Source: Collinsella sp. (GTDB lineage: Bacteria > Actinomycetota > Coriobacteriia > Coriobacteriales > Coriobacteriaceae). Taken from it: a stretch of 64,000 nt of DNA. The first letter of the stretch is position 1, and the number at the start of each line of letters is the position of its first letter. Position numbers and translations under genes: made by a program. Below the pieces are notes generated by a model, which was not told where the DNA came from, made no database searches, and saw only the letters and a list, made by a program, of their open reading frames with translations. The stretch is taken from positions 104,761 to 168,760 of the forward strand of contig DXMK01000006.1 of NCBI GenBank assembly GCA_019414245.1. The letters run 5' to 3'. This document shows positions 33,832 through 42,912 of the stretch, piece by piece.

Positions 33832-34974
33832 GTGATTAAGGCACTCAAGATCGAGATATTCCTGCTGTGCATGATTATTCTTATCGGGCTTGCCGTACGA
33901 AGCCGTCGCTCCCTGTTCTCGAGCACCCAGCAGCTTTTGTTTAGCATGCTGGGCTACACGTCTGCTGCCTACATTTTCTTCGATATGATCTGGACGCTCT
34001 CGGACGGCGTAAGCACTCCTGTAGGCATCACGGCCAACTGGATTTCCAACGCGGTCTCGTTTTCGCTGTTCGCCATCGCGTGCCTCATTTGGTTTTTCTA
34101 TTCCGAGACGATGCAGGGCTCACGGCTCCTGACCACGCCCTACAGGGTGGTACTTTTAACGTTGCCAACAGCATTGGTGGTCGTGCTGGCATTTACCAGC
34201 TACTGGACGCACGCTATGTTCTATATCGATGCACAGGGCGTATATCGTCGCGGCTTTGCTTATATGATCCAGCCCATCGTGAGCTACTGCTACGTCATAT
34301 ATACGTCCTTGCATGCCTTTATTCAGGCTCGAAAAGTCGAAAGCCTGCAAAAGAAGGCCATTTATCGCACCCTCGCCTTTTTTGCGGTTCCCGCTCTGGT
34401 GGGCGGTACCTTCCAGGTTTTGTTTTCGGTACCGGGCCTTTGCGTCGGTATAACGCTGAGCATCCTGCTGCTCTATATCGTCTATCAGGAGCAACTGATC
34501 TCTACTGACCCGTTGACTGGACTCAACAACCGCAACCGTTTTGAGACCTATATGCTGTCGCTTTTTTCAAATGTGGATCAGGCCGAAGATGTATATCTGC
34601 TTATGATGGACGCTGATGGCTTTAAGCAGATTAACGATCGCTATGGACATGTGGAGGGCGACCATGCTCTTCAGGTCATATCCGCTGCGCTCAAAGAAGT
34701 CTGCTCGGCGTCTGGTGGCTTTATCGCACGCTATGGTGGCGATGAGTTCGTGGTGCTCCAAAAAGCAGCGGCGGAGCAGGACGTCATAGACCTGTGTTCG
34801 GCGATTGACGACGAGCTCGCTCGTGCCGAGGTGCCGTATGCATTGCGGATGTCCATCGGTTACGCGCGGGTCGGCGATAGTGTTGATACCTGGCAAGACT
34901 TACTTCGCGCCGCCGATGCGGAGCTCTACCGCGTCAAGGCCGAGAAAAAGAAAGCCGGCGTTCAGATACGCTAG
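33832..34974 (+). CDS. Membrane-bound GGDEF diguanylate cyclase
   Basis: A 380-residue protein with about seven hydrophobic segments in residues 1-220 and a C-terminal GGDEF domain (about 225-380). The domain is intact: DPLTGLNNRNRFE, MMDADGFKQINDRYGHVEGD and ARYGGDEFVVLQ (active-site GGDEF near residue 300), then MSIGYARVGD. It should make cyclic di-GMP from two GTP under control of the membrane part. I see no clear RxxD I-site before GGDEF. The start is GTG 33832 with AAGGGAGGG upstream. Monocistronic. Confidence 0.9.
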   Translation: MIKALKIEIFLLCMIILIGLAVRSRRSLFSSTQQLLFSMLGYTSAAYIFFDMIWTLSDGVSTPVGITANWISNAVSFSLFAIACLIWFFYSETMQGSRLLTTPYRVVLLTLPTALVVVLAFTSYWTHAMFYIDAQGVYRRGFAYMIQPIVSYCYVIYTSLHAFIQARKVESLQKKAIYRTLAFFAVPALVGGTFQVLFSVPGLCVGITLSILLLYIVYQEQLISTDPLTGLNNRNRFETYMLSLFSNVDQAEDVYLLMMDADGFKQINDRYGHVEGDHALQVISAALKEVCSASGGFIARYGGDEFVVLQKAAAEQDVIDLCSAIDDELARAEVPYALRMSIGYARVGDSVDTWQDLLRAADAELYRVKAEKKKAGVQIR

Positions 34975-35074
34975 GAAAAGGGGCGAACGCTGGCGTGCGT
35001 GGCGGCCCCGGCTCACCGATGTACTCCATTAAGCTAAAGTATGTGAATCCCCTCTGCTAAATAAGGGCAGTTCG

Positions 35075-36010
35075 TTAGGCTTTTTTGGGTTTGTTGACGA
35101 TGATGATGCCGCCGCAGACCAACAGCAGGGCAACGATGACGGTAACGGGGCTCGTGCCAGCGCCCTCGCCGAGCAGCAGTGCGCTCAACAGCACGCCAAA
35201 GACCGGGTTCATAAACCCAAAGACCGAGACGCGGCTGACGGGGTTGACGGCAAGCAGGCGTGACCACAGCGAGTACGCGACGGCGGAGATAAGCGCCATG
35301 TAGATGATGAGCGCGATGGCGGGGACAATCGCTGTGGGGGAGAGCGCGCCACCCATCAAAAAGCCGATGGCGGTGAGGACCAGGCCGCCGACCAAGAACT
35401 GCCACCCGGCAAGCAAGACGCCGTCGTGCTCGCGCGAGAAGATACCGATCAGGCAGGTCGAAAGAGCACCCGCGACAGTGGAGGCTAGGATAAAGCCCTC
35501 GCCATCGAGCCTGAAGCCAAAGGTGCCATCTGCGCCCGAAAGGTTGACGAGCGCGACGCCGGCAAAGCCCAGCGCACAGCCAAGCACCTTGGCCGTACTG
35601 AGCTTCTCGGTGTGAAATGCCAGGGCGGCAAAGAGGATTGCGAGGAAGTTGGCGCTGGCCTCGATGATGGAGCTCGACATGGCGCTGGCGCGTGAGAGGC
35701 CCAGATAGAAAAAGAAGTACTGCCCGATAGTCTGGAAGAGCGACAAGACAAAGATGGGTTTGATGTCGCGCGCTTGCGGTATGAGGGGGCGGCGTTGGGC
35801 CGCGCTCATCCCAACGATAACCAGGGCGCCGGCAAGCGTAAAGCGTAAACCTGCAAAGAGCAGCTGCGAAGCGCTATCGTGCGCTGGGATACCAAAGAGT
35901 GCGTAGCCGATCTTGATGCAGGGAAAGGCCGATCCCCAGAGTGCACAGCAAACAAGACAGCCCAGGATGAGTCCGGGCAGGGTGGCGAGATACGGCTTGC
36001 GGCTTTCCAT
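35075..36010 (-). CDS. EamA/DMT family transporter
   Basis: A 311-residue exporter with ten membrane helices in two EamA repeats: LILGCLVCCALWGSAFPCIKIG opens the first and LASTVAGALSTCLIGIFSRE the second, with PVFGVLLSALLLGEG near the end. The family exports amino acids, metabolites or drugs. ATG 36010 follows AAGGAC. It is convergent with the GGDEF gene; the ~100-bp gap between them holds no clear terminator. Substrate unknown. Confidence 0.88.
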   Translation of the reverse strand: MESRKPYLATLPGLILGCLVCCALWGSAFPCIKIGYALFGIPAHDSASQLLFAGLRFTLAGALVIVGMSAAQRRPLIPQARDIKPIFVLSLFQTIGQYFFFYLGLSRASAMSSSIIEASANFLAILFAALAFHTEKLSTAKVLGCALGFAGVALVNLSGADGTFGFRLDGEGFILASTVAGALSTCLIGIFSREHDGVLLAGWQFLVGGLVLTAIGFLMGGALSPTAIVPAIALIIYMALISAVAYSLWSRLLAVNPVSRVSVFGFMNPVFGVLLSALLLGEGAGTSPVTVIVALLLVCGGIIIVNKPKKA

Positions 36011-36035
36011 GATGTCCTTCCTACCTGCGCGAAGC

Positions 36036-36071
36036 AAAAAAGAACCCGCCACCGGATGTGTCGGTGGCGGG
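36036..36071 (-). terminator. Intrinsic terminator after purL
   Basis: Read on the minus strand, CCCGCCACC pairs with GGTGGCGGG over a 9-base loop and is followed by TTC and six Ts. It lies 38 bases after the purL stop and 26 bases before the EamA start. Confidence 0.9.
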
Positions 36072-36109
36072 TGTTGTTACCCGAAGGGATTGTAACCGAT
36101 GGGAAAGGT

Positions 36110-39100
36110 TTAAGCGAAGTAGGCCACGCCGCTCTCAAAGATCGGCATGAACTTATCGCCGGGGACATGCTCGGGCACGTTGCGGTACAGGTTGTCGCCG
36201 CGACGCTCGGCATGGCCCATCTTGCCCAGGACGCGGCCGTCGGGGCTCGTGATGCCCTCGATGCCGAGTGCGGAGCCGTTGGGGTTGACGGAGAGATCCA
36301 TGCTGGGCTTGCCGTCCTCGCCCACGTACTGCGTGGCGACCTGGCCGCTGGCGATCAGCTGGGCGAGCACTTCGTCATTGGCGACAAAGCGGCCCTCGCC
36401 GTGGCTGATGGCGACGGTGTAGGGGTCGTCCAGGCTGCACTGCGACAGCCACGGGGACAAGTTGGACGAGATGCGGGTGCGCACCAGACGGCTCTGGTGG
36501 CGACCGATGGTGTTGAACGTCAACGTGGGCGCATCGGGCGTGGCGTCGACGATGTCGCCGTAGGGCACCAGGCCGAGCTTGACCAGGGCCTGGAAGCCGT
36601 TGCAGATACCCAGCATCAGGCCATCGCGGGCCTTGAGCAGGTCGCGGACTGCCTCGGTGACCTCGGGAGCGCGGAAGAACGCCGTGATGAACTTGGCGGA
36701 GCCGTCGGGCTCGTCGCCGCCCGAGAAGCCGCCGGGGATCATGACGATCTGGCTTGCGCGGATGCGGCGGGCAAGCTCGTGGGTGCTCTCGGCGACGGCT
36801 TCGGGCGTGAGGTTGTTGATCACGAAGGTGTCGGCCTCGGCGCCGGCGGCGCGGAAGGCGCGGGCGCTATCGTACTCGCAGTTGTTGCCGGGGAACACGG
36901 GGATAACCACGCGCGGGCGGGCGATCTTGGCGCCGCCGTACACGTGGATGTCCTTGGCGCGGAAGTCGATGGTCTCGACCTCGGGGGTCTCGTCGGCGCT
37001 GCGGTAGGCAAAGACGCCCTCGATGCCGCTCTCCCAGGCCTCCTGGAGCTCGGAGAGCTCGATGACTTCGGAGCCGGTGTCGATGACATAGCCCTCGACG
37101 GTGGTGCCCAAGGGCTCGACGACAACGCCGTCGGCGACCTCGGGCAGCTCGGCATCCTCGGCGAGCTCGACGATAAAGCTGCCGTAGAGCGGGGTGAAGA
37201 GGCTCTCCACGTCTACATCCTCGGCAAGCTCGATGCCGATCTGGTTACCGACGCACATCTTAAAGAGGCTCTCGGCGCCGCAGCCGTAGCCGGGCGTGGA
37301 GACGGCCAGGGCGTCGCCGGCGGCGGTGAGCGCTTCGACAGCGTCAAATGCGGCGAGAAGCTGCTGGGCATCGGGACGGTAGTCCTCGCCATAGGTGGCG
37401 GGGGCGATACGGACAACGCGGTGCGTGAGGCCCTTGAACTCGGGGGAGACGGCGCGGGCCGCCTTGCCTACGGCGACAGCGAAGCTGATCAGGGTCGGCG
37501 GAACGTTGAGCTCGCCGGCTTCGTCCTCAAACGAGCCGCTCATGGAATCCTTACCGCCGATGGCGCCGGCACCCAGGTCGACCTGGGCCATAAGGGCGCC
37601 CAGGACGGCTGCCATGGGCTTGCCCCAACGCTCGGCCTCGGTGCGCAGACGCTCGAAGTACTCCTGGAAGGAGAGGTAGGCGCGCTTGTGCTCAAAGCCG
37701 GCGGCAACGAGCTTGGCGATGGACTCGACCACGGACAGGTAGGCGCCCGCAAACTGGTCGGCCTCCATCAGATAGGGGTTGAAGCCCCATGCCATAGCGC
37801 TCGCCGTGGTGGTCTCGTCGTCCACGGGGAACTTGGCGACCATGGCCGAGCTGGGGGTGAGCTGCGTCTTGCCGCCAAAGGGCATGAGTACGGTCGCGGC
37901 GCCGATGGTGGAGTCGAAGCGCTCGGAAAGGCCCTTGTTGGAGGCGACGTTAAGATCGGTGACGAGCGAGGTCATGCGCTCGGCGAGCGTGGTGCCGGCC
38001 CAGCTGGGCTGCCACACGCTACGGGCGCACACGTGGGCGACCTGGTGCTTGGGCGCGCCGTTGGAGTTGAGGAACTCGCGGGACAGATCGACGATGGCGA
38101 CACCGTTCCAGGCCATGCGCATGCGCGGCTCGGCGGTAACCTCGGCGATAACGGTCGCCTCGAGGTTCTCCTCGGCGGCGTAGCCCATGAACTCCTCGAC
38201 GTCACCGTCGGCGACGGCGCAAGCCATGCGCTCCTGGGACTCAGAGATAGCGAGCTCGGTGCCGTCCAGGCCGTCGTACTTCTTGGTCACGGTATCAAGG
38301 TCGACATACAGGCCGTCGGCAAGCTCGCCCACGGCGACCGAGACGCCGCCGGCGCCAAAGTCGTTGCAACGCTTGATCAGGCGACAGGCGTCGCCGCGGC
38401 GGAAGAGGCGCTGCAGCTTACGCTCGACCGGGGCGTTGCCCTTCTGGACCTCGGCGCCCGAGGTCTCGATGGACTCGGTGTTCTGGGTCTTGGAGGAGCC
38501 GGTGGCACCGCCGATGCCGTCACGGCCGGTGCGGCCGCCCAGCAGGATGATCTTGTCGGTGGGGGCGGGGCACTCGCGGCGCACGTGGTTTGCCGGGGTA
38601 GCGCCCACGACGGCGCCGACCTCCATGCGCTTGGCTACGTAGCCGGGGTGATAGAGTTCGTTGACCTGGCCGGTGGCAAGGCCGATCTGGTTGCCGTAGC
38701 TGGAGTAGCCGGCGGCAGCGGTGGTTACGAGCTTGCGCTGCGGCAGCTTGCCCTCGAGCGTCTCGGACACGGGGACGGTGGGGTCGCCGGCGCCGGTGAC
38801 ACGCATGGCCTGGTACACGTAGCTGCGGCCCGAAAGCGGGTCGCGGATGGCGCCGCCCACGCAAGTGGCGGCACCGCCGAAGGGCTCGATCTCGGTCGGG
38901 TGGTTGTGGGTCTCGTTCTTAAACAGGAACAGCCAGTCCTGGTCTTCGCCGTCGACATCGACCTTCACCTTGACGGTGCAGGCGTTGATCTCCTCGGATT
39001 CGTCGACATCGGTCATGACGCCGGTCTTCTTGAGGTATTTGGCGCCGATGGTGCCCATGTCCATGAGGCAGACGGGCTTGGCGTCGCGACCGAGCTCGTG

Positions 39101-39856
39101 GCGCATCTCCATGTAGCGGTCGAAGGCCTGCTGCACCACGGCGTCGTCGATCGTCACGTCATCCAGGACGGTGCCGAAGGTGGTGTGGCGGCAGTGGTCG
39201 GACCAATAGGTGTCGATCACGCGGATCTCGGTGATGGTGGGGTCGCGATCCTCATCGCGGAAGTACTGCTGGCAGAAGGCGATGTCCGCCTCGTCCATGG
39301 CAAGGCCGCGCTCAGAAATAAAGGCGGCAAGGCCGGTCTCATCGAGCTCGCGGAAGCCGTCGAGCACCTCGACGGGCTGGGGCTCGGGGGTCTCCATGTA
39401 CAGCGTCTCGGGCAGGTCGAGCGAGGCGATGCGCGCCTCGACGGGGTTCACCACGTAGTGCTTGATGGCCTCGATGGCGGCTTCGTCCAGAGCGCCCGAG
39501 AGCATATAGACCTTGGCGGAGCGCACGGCGGGGCGCTCGCCCTGGCTGATGAGCTGCACGCACTCGCTGGCGGAGTCGGCGCGCTGGTCAAACTGGCCAG
39601 GCAGGAATTCGACGGCAAAGACGGCGCCATCGCTTGCGGGGAGCTCGTCGTAGGTCACATCGACCTGGGGCTCGCTAAAGACGGTCGGCACGCAGGAGCG
39701 GAAAAGCTCCTCGTCGATGCCCTCGACGTCGTAGCGGTTGATGATCCTCAGGGCCTCGATGCCCTTGATGCCGAGAATCTCGGTCAGCTCGCCCTTGAGC
39801 TGCTGAGCCTCGACGTCGAACCCGGGTTTCTTCTCCACGTAGATACGAGAGACCAT
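36110..39856 (-). CDS. purL: Phosphoribosylformylglycinamidine synthase, single chain
   Basis: A 1248-residue enzyme making FGAM from FGAR, glutamine and ATP in purine synthesis. It is the large fused form: an N-terminal PurS-like part, two PurL (AIR synthase-like) halves with DTYWSDHCRHTTF, KNETHNHPTEIEPFGGAATC and the central KIILLGGRTGRDGIGGATGS, and a C-terminal glutamine amidotransferase (about 980-1248) with the catalytic cysteine in LGICNGFQ and the HAE triad in GHAERRGDN. ATG 39856 has AGGAAC upstream. Most Actinobacteria encode separate PurS, PurL and PurQ, so the fused form is unusual for high-GC Gram-positives but also found in Clostridia, Bacteroides and Proteobacteria. Confidence 0.97.
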   Translation of the reverse strand: MVSRIYVEKKPGFDVEAQQLKGELTEILGIKGIEALRIINRYDVEGIDEELFRSCVPTVFSEPQVDVTYDELPASDGAVFAVEFLPGQFDQRADSASECVQLISQGERPAVRSAKVYMLSGALDEAAIEAIKHYVVNPVEARIASLDLPETLYMETPEPQPVEVLDGFRELDETGLAAFISERGLAMDEADIAFCQQYFRDEDRDPTITEIRVIDTYWSDHCRHTTFGTVLDDVTIDDAVVQQAFDRYMEMRHELGRDAKPVCLMDMGTIGAKYLKKTGVMTDVDESEEINACTVKVKVDVDGEDQDWLFLFKNETHNHPTEIEPFGGAATCVGGAIRDPLSGRSYVYQAMRVTGAGDPTVPVSETLEGKLPQRKLVTTAAAGYSSYGNQIGLATGQVNELYHPGYVAKRMEVGAVVGATPANHVRRECPAPTDKIILLGGRTGRDGIGGATGSSKTQNTESIETSGAEVQKGNAPVERKLQRLFRRGDACRLIKRCNDFGAGGVSVAVGELADGLYVDLDTVTKKYDGLDGTELAISESQERMACAVADGDVEEFMGYAAEENLEATVIAEVTAEPRMRMAWNGVAIVDLSREFLNSNGAPKHQVAHVCARSVWQPSWAGTTLAERMTSLVTDLNVASNKGLSERFDSTIGAATVLMPFGGKTQLTPSSAMVAKFPVDDETTTASAMAWGFNPYLMEADQFAGAYLSVVESIAKLVAAGFEHKRAYLSFQEYFERLRTEAERWGKPMAAVLGALMAQVDLGAGAIGGKDSMSGSFEDEAGELNVPPTLISFAVAVGKAARAVSPEFKGLTHRVVRIAPATYGEDYRPDAQQLLAAFDAVEALTAAGDALAVSTPGYGCGAESLFKMCVGNQIGIELAEDVDVESLFTPLYGSFIVELAEDAELPEVADGVVVEPLGTTVEGYVIDTGSEVIELSELQEAWESGIEGVFAYRSADETPEVETIDFRAKDIHVYGGAKIARPRVVIPVFPGNNCEYDSARAFRAAGAEADTFVINNLTPEAVAESTHELARRIRASQIVMIPGGFSGGDEPDGSAKFITAFFRAPEVTEAVRDLLKARDGLMLGICNGFQALVKLGLVPYGDIVDATPDAPTLTFNTIGRHQSRLVRTRISSNLSPWLSQCSLDDPYTVAISHGEGRFVANDEVLAQLIASGQVATQYVGEDGKPSMDLSVNPNGSALGIEGITSPDGRVLGKMGHAERRGDNLYRNVPEHVPGDKFMPIFESGVAYFA

Positions 39857-40040
39857 TGGTTCCTGCCTTCCTGATCGGTTGGGCGTACGGTACGGTATGC
39901 GGCAGCGGTCGGTTTGCGGGGTCTGCCCTGCGGTCGCCTTGAGCCACATGTTTGTAAACCTCACTATGATACGACAGCTCGCGGCGCGTTGAGGACGGCG
40001 AGGGTGCTACAGTGAAGCGCAAACAAGAGAAAGGCATCAC

Positions 40041-41603
40041 ATGGCATTCGTTTCACTCGCCATCATCGCGCTCGTGGCCTTTGCAAGCCCCTTCATCGCC
40101 TCGGCGATTCCCGGAAAACCCGTTCCCGAAACGGTCTTTTTGCTCGTGTTCGGCGCGGTGCTGGGACCCCATATGCTCGACATTATCCATGTAGATGCCG
40201 AGGTCTCGCTTGTGTCCGAGCTCGGTCTGGCCTTTTTGTTCCTGCTCGCCGGCTTTGAGATCGACCCCAAGAGCATCACGGGCGTCGAGGGGCGCTACGG
40301 CTTGGCGACGTGGGTCGTCACGTTTGGTATCGCCTGGCTTGCCGTGCGCTTTACTCCGTGGTTCTCGGTCAGCCATTTCGACGGTATCGCCGTGACGCTT
40401 GCCCTCACTTCGACGGCGCTCGGCACGCTCGTGCCCATCATGCGTGAGCGCTCGCTCACCGGCACGCGCGTGGGCGACTCGATTCTTGCGTATGGCACCT
40501 GGGGTGAGCTCGGCCCCGTGCTCGCCATGTCGGTGCTGCTGTCTGCCCGCACCGGCATCCAGACGCTTGTAATCCTTGGCTTGTTTGCGGTGGTCTGCGT
40601 GTTGCTGGCCGTGGTCCCAAGCCGCTCCAAGCGCGTCGGCAGCCGCTTCTTTGCGTTTGTCGAGGAACGCGCCGATACCACGTCGCAGACCTTCGTGCGC
40701 CTGACGGTGCTCATCTTGGTCACGCTCGTGGCGTTCTCGGCCGTCTTTGATCTCGACATCGTGTTGGGTTCTTTTGCCGCCGGCTTTGTCCTGCGCTATA
40801 TCATCCCCGAGGGCAACCATACGCTCGAGACCAAGCTCGATGGCCTGGCCTACGGCTTTTTGATTCCGGTGTTCTTTACCGTATCGGGCGCAAAGATCGA
40901 CCTGACGGCCGTGGCGTCGCGTCCGGGCTTGCTCGCGGGCTTTATCGTGGCGTTGCTGATCATTCGCGCCGTGCCCATTCTTATTTCTATGAGCATTTGT
41001 CCTGCGACGCGCGATGTGTCGGCGTATGGCCGCATTACCGTGGCGCTCTACTGCACCACGGCGCTGCCGATCATCGTTGCCGTGACGAGCGTTGCCGTCA
41101 ACGCGGGCGCGCTGTCGCAAGATATTGCGTCGGTCATGGTTGCCGCCGGTGCCATCACGGTGTTCTTGATGCCGCTGCTCGCGCAGCTCTTCTACCGCGT
41201 GGTCGATGCCGCGCCGGTCGCCGCCGTGGCAGAGGTTGCCGAGCATCCTTCCGACGCGCTCGATATTCTGCGTGCCCATCACGATTTGGCGAGCCTGCTC
41301 GCACGCGAGCACGAGCTGCTGACCTCGCATGGACATGGTCGCGTATTCGAGGGCTTGCCTACGCTCGATACGATTGCCGAGCGTCTTTCCGCCGAGGCGG
41401 CGAGCGGCCACATCGATGCCCGCATCGTGGACGCGGCGCACCTGCTTGCCGATAAGACCTATGGAGATGAGGTCGACCCGTCCGAACTGACTCCGCGCGA
41501 GCGCCGTCGCCTGGAGCGCGCCAAGCTCGCCGTGCGCGAATACCGCCGCCGCATGCTGGAGCTCTATGCAAGAGAAGAAGCCGAGGACGACGACGGCAAG
41601 TAG
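40041..41603 (+). CDS. Cation/proton antiporter (CPA2 type)
   Basis: A 520-residue membrane protein with 11-13 helices in residues 1-390, followed by a soluble, acidic and helical C-terminal tail (about 395-520). CPA2-like segments are FLFLLAGFEIDPKS (the L-x-G-x-E-x-D block), LTSTALGTLVPIMRE, DLDIVLGSFAAGFVLR and FFTVSGAKIDL. It should exchange Na+ or K+ for H+. It diverges from purL across a 184-bp gap. The tail lacks an obvious TrkA-N (nucleotide-binding) motif. Confidence 0.88.
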   Translation: MAFVSLAIIALVAFASPFIASAIPGKPVPETVFLLVFGAVLGPHMLDIIHVDAEVSLVSELGLAFLFLLAGFEIDPKSITGVEGRYGLATWVVTFGIAWLAVRFTPWFSVSHFDGIAVTLALTSTALGTLVPIMRERSLTGTRVGDSILAYGTWGELGPVLAMSVLLSARTGIQTLVILGLFAVVCVLLAVVPSRSKRVGSRFFAFVEERADTTSQTFVRLTVLILVTLVAFSAVFDLDIVLGSFAAGFVLRYIIPEGNHTLETKLDGLAYGFLIPVFFTVSGAKIDLTAVASRPGLLAGFIVALLIIRAVPILISMSICPATRDVSAYGRITVALYCTTALPIIVAVTSVAVNAGALSQDIASVMVAAGAITVFLMPLLAQLFYRVVDAAPVAAVAEVAEHPSDALDILRAHHDLASLLAREHELLTSHGHGRVFEGLPTLDTIAERLSAEAASGHIDARIVDAAHLLADKTYGDEVDPSELTPRERRRLERAKLAVREYRRRMLELYAREEAEDDDGK

Positions 41604-41617
41604 TCGATACTCTCTCG

Positions 41618-41851
41618 GGGAAGCCGCGTCCTGCTTTGAAGGCTCGGAACGGGATGTGGTTTCCGAAACGGGGGCCGTTGGGAAACTGTGTCCCGGAATG
41701 GGCGCTCAGAGTGGGATGCAGTTTCCGCGAGAGACCCGTTGCGGAAACGGTATCCCAGAATCGGCGTTCAAAACGGGGCGCTCTTTCCGAAACATGGCCC
41801 TGAGGGAAGCTGCGTCCCGGTCTGAGTCGGAATTCCGGGACACAGCTTCCC
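41618..41851. repeat. Array of eight 14-15-nt repeats in alternating orientation
   Basis: Copies start at 41618, 41651, 41680, 41713, 41743, 41775, 41804 and 41837. Odd copies resemble GGGAAACTGTGTCCC and even copies its inverse, GGGACACAGTTTCCC; examples are at 41680 and 41713. Start-to-start spacing is 29-33 bases, giving four degenerate 62-63-bp tandem units. Each unit can fold into a hairpin, and each even copy can also pair with the next odd copy, so alternative folds exist. It lies between the convergent antiporter and SDR genes and encodes nothing evident. Confidence 0.8.
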
Positions 41852-41861
41852 TTTCAAACAG

Positions 41862-41906
41862 AAGAAGGCGCGCTGCCTGCAGTTGATGCAGACGGCGCGC
41901 CTTCTT
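41862..41906. terminator. Bidirectional terminator after repeat array
   Basis: AAGAAGGCGCGC pairs with GCGCGCCTTCTT around an inner CTGCA/TGCAG stem. It can stop transcripts from both the antiporter (+) and SDR (-) genes. Confidence 0.8.
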
Positions 41907-41948
41907 TGTTGGACTATGTTGAGGCTGGGAGCTGAGGCTTGTGGTCCC

Positions 41949-42698
41949 TTAAGAGCGGGCGGCTCCGTCGACGGGGAGCACGGCGCCCGTGACATAGGAG
42001 GACATGTCGCTCGCTAGGAAAACGAAGGCGTTGGCGACGTCCTCGGGCTCGCCCATGCGGCCGAGCGGAATGGTGGCGATGATGGGCTTGATGACCTCTT
42101 CGGGAAGGTTGGCGACCATATCGGTCTTGGTCACGCCGGGAGCGACAGCGTTGACGCGAATGCCCATGGGGGCGAGCTCGCGCGAGAGCGACTGGACCAT
42201 ACCGTTGACGGCGAACTTGGACGTGGGATAGCCAACGCCGGAGGGCTGACCGTACTTGGCGACCATCGAGCTCGTGGTGGTGATGGTGCCGCCGTGGCCT
42301 GCCTCGGCCATAATCTTGGCAGCGGCTTGGTGGCCGTTAAAGACGGCGACGACGTTGAGGTCCATGACCTTGGCGAACTCTTCGGCCGTGTACTCCAGAA
42401 GCGGCGAGCGCTGGGAGATGCCGGCGTTGTTAACGACCGTGTCCAGGCCACCCATGTCGGCGGCTGCCTCGGTAAAGGCCTCGGTTACGGCCTCGAGCGA
42501 GGTGAGGTCGCAGGTGCGGCCCCAGACCTTGGCCTCGGGATAGGCTGCGGCCAGCTTTTCAACGGCGGCGTCGGCAGTCTCCTGACGCGAGCCAAAGACC
42601 GTGACGGCGGCGCCCTCCTCGATAAAGCGACAGGCGATGGCATAGCCGATACCGCGCGTGCCTCCGGTGATGATTGCTTTCTTGCCCTCGAGCAACAT
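41949..42698 (-). CDS. Short-chain dehydrogenase/reductase (FabG-like)
   Basis: A 249-residue classical SDR: cofactor motif TGGTRGIGYA (TGxxxGxG), NNAG (VVNNAGISQ), catalytic S-Y-K with SSMVAKYG and YPTSKFA, and the C-terminal PGVTKTDM and VTGAVLPVDGA. The arginine in the cofactor loop and the SRQ after the second strand suggest NADPH. ATG 42698 has GAGGAAGC upstream. It resembles FabG and 7-alpha/beta-type hydroxysteroid dehydrogenases, and in a gut Coriobacterium a bile-acid or sugar-alcohol role is possible, but motifs alone cannot separate these. It stands alone. Confidence 0.9.
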   Translation of the reverse strand: MLLEGKKAIITGGTRGIGYAIACRFIEEGAAVTVFGSRQETADAAVEKLAAAYPEAKVWGRTCDLTSLEAVTEAFTEAAADMGGLDTVVNNAGISQRSPLLEYTAEEFAKVMDLNVVAVFNGHQAAAKIMAEAGHGGTITTTSSMVAKYGQPSGVGYPTSKFAVNGMVQSLSRELAPMGIRVNAVAPGVTKTDMVANLPEEVIKPIIATIPLGRMGEPEDVANAFVFLASDMSSYVTGAVLPVDGAARS

Positions 42699-42846
42699 GG
42701 TGCTTCCTCTCATCGCGGGCGGACATTCGCAGCACAGCGTAGCGGTAGCCGGAATCGGTCGCGTCTGCATATCGGTGAACGGTAGCCCGCGTTACCGATG
42801 AGCGGTTCGCGCAAATGTACTCTGCCGTTGTGCTTGGGGCAGGAGA

Positions 42847-42881
42847 CAAAAGGGCTCCCGTCCCACATCGGACGGGAGCCC
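42847..42881 (-). terminator. Intrinsic terminator after homoserine dehydrogenase gene
   Basis: On the minus strand GGGCTCCCGTCC pairs with GGACGGGAGCCC over a short loop and is followed by TTTTG. It lies 32 bases after the stop codon. Confidence 0.9.
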
Positions 42882-42912
42882 TCAAAGCGTGTATTGCTAG
42901 GCAAGCGTTGGA

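Noticed and set aside
35879..39874. A 1331-codon open frame on the + strand opposite purL
   Set aside because: It is the antisense shadow of a high-GC gene with biased third positions; its Gly/Val/Asp/Leu/His composition is artefactual and purL is unambiguous.
40053..41441. A 462-codon minus-strand frame opposite the antiporter
   Set aside because: Antisense artefact; Arg/His/Asp-rich with no recognisable motif.
41618..41851. Possible CRISPR array
   Set aside because: Repeats are 14-15 nt, alternate in orientation, and intervening segments are themselves similar; no cas genes nearby.
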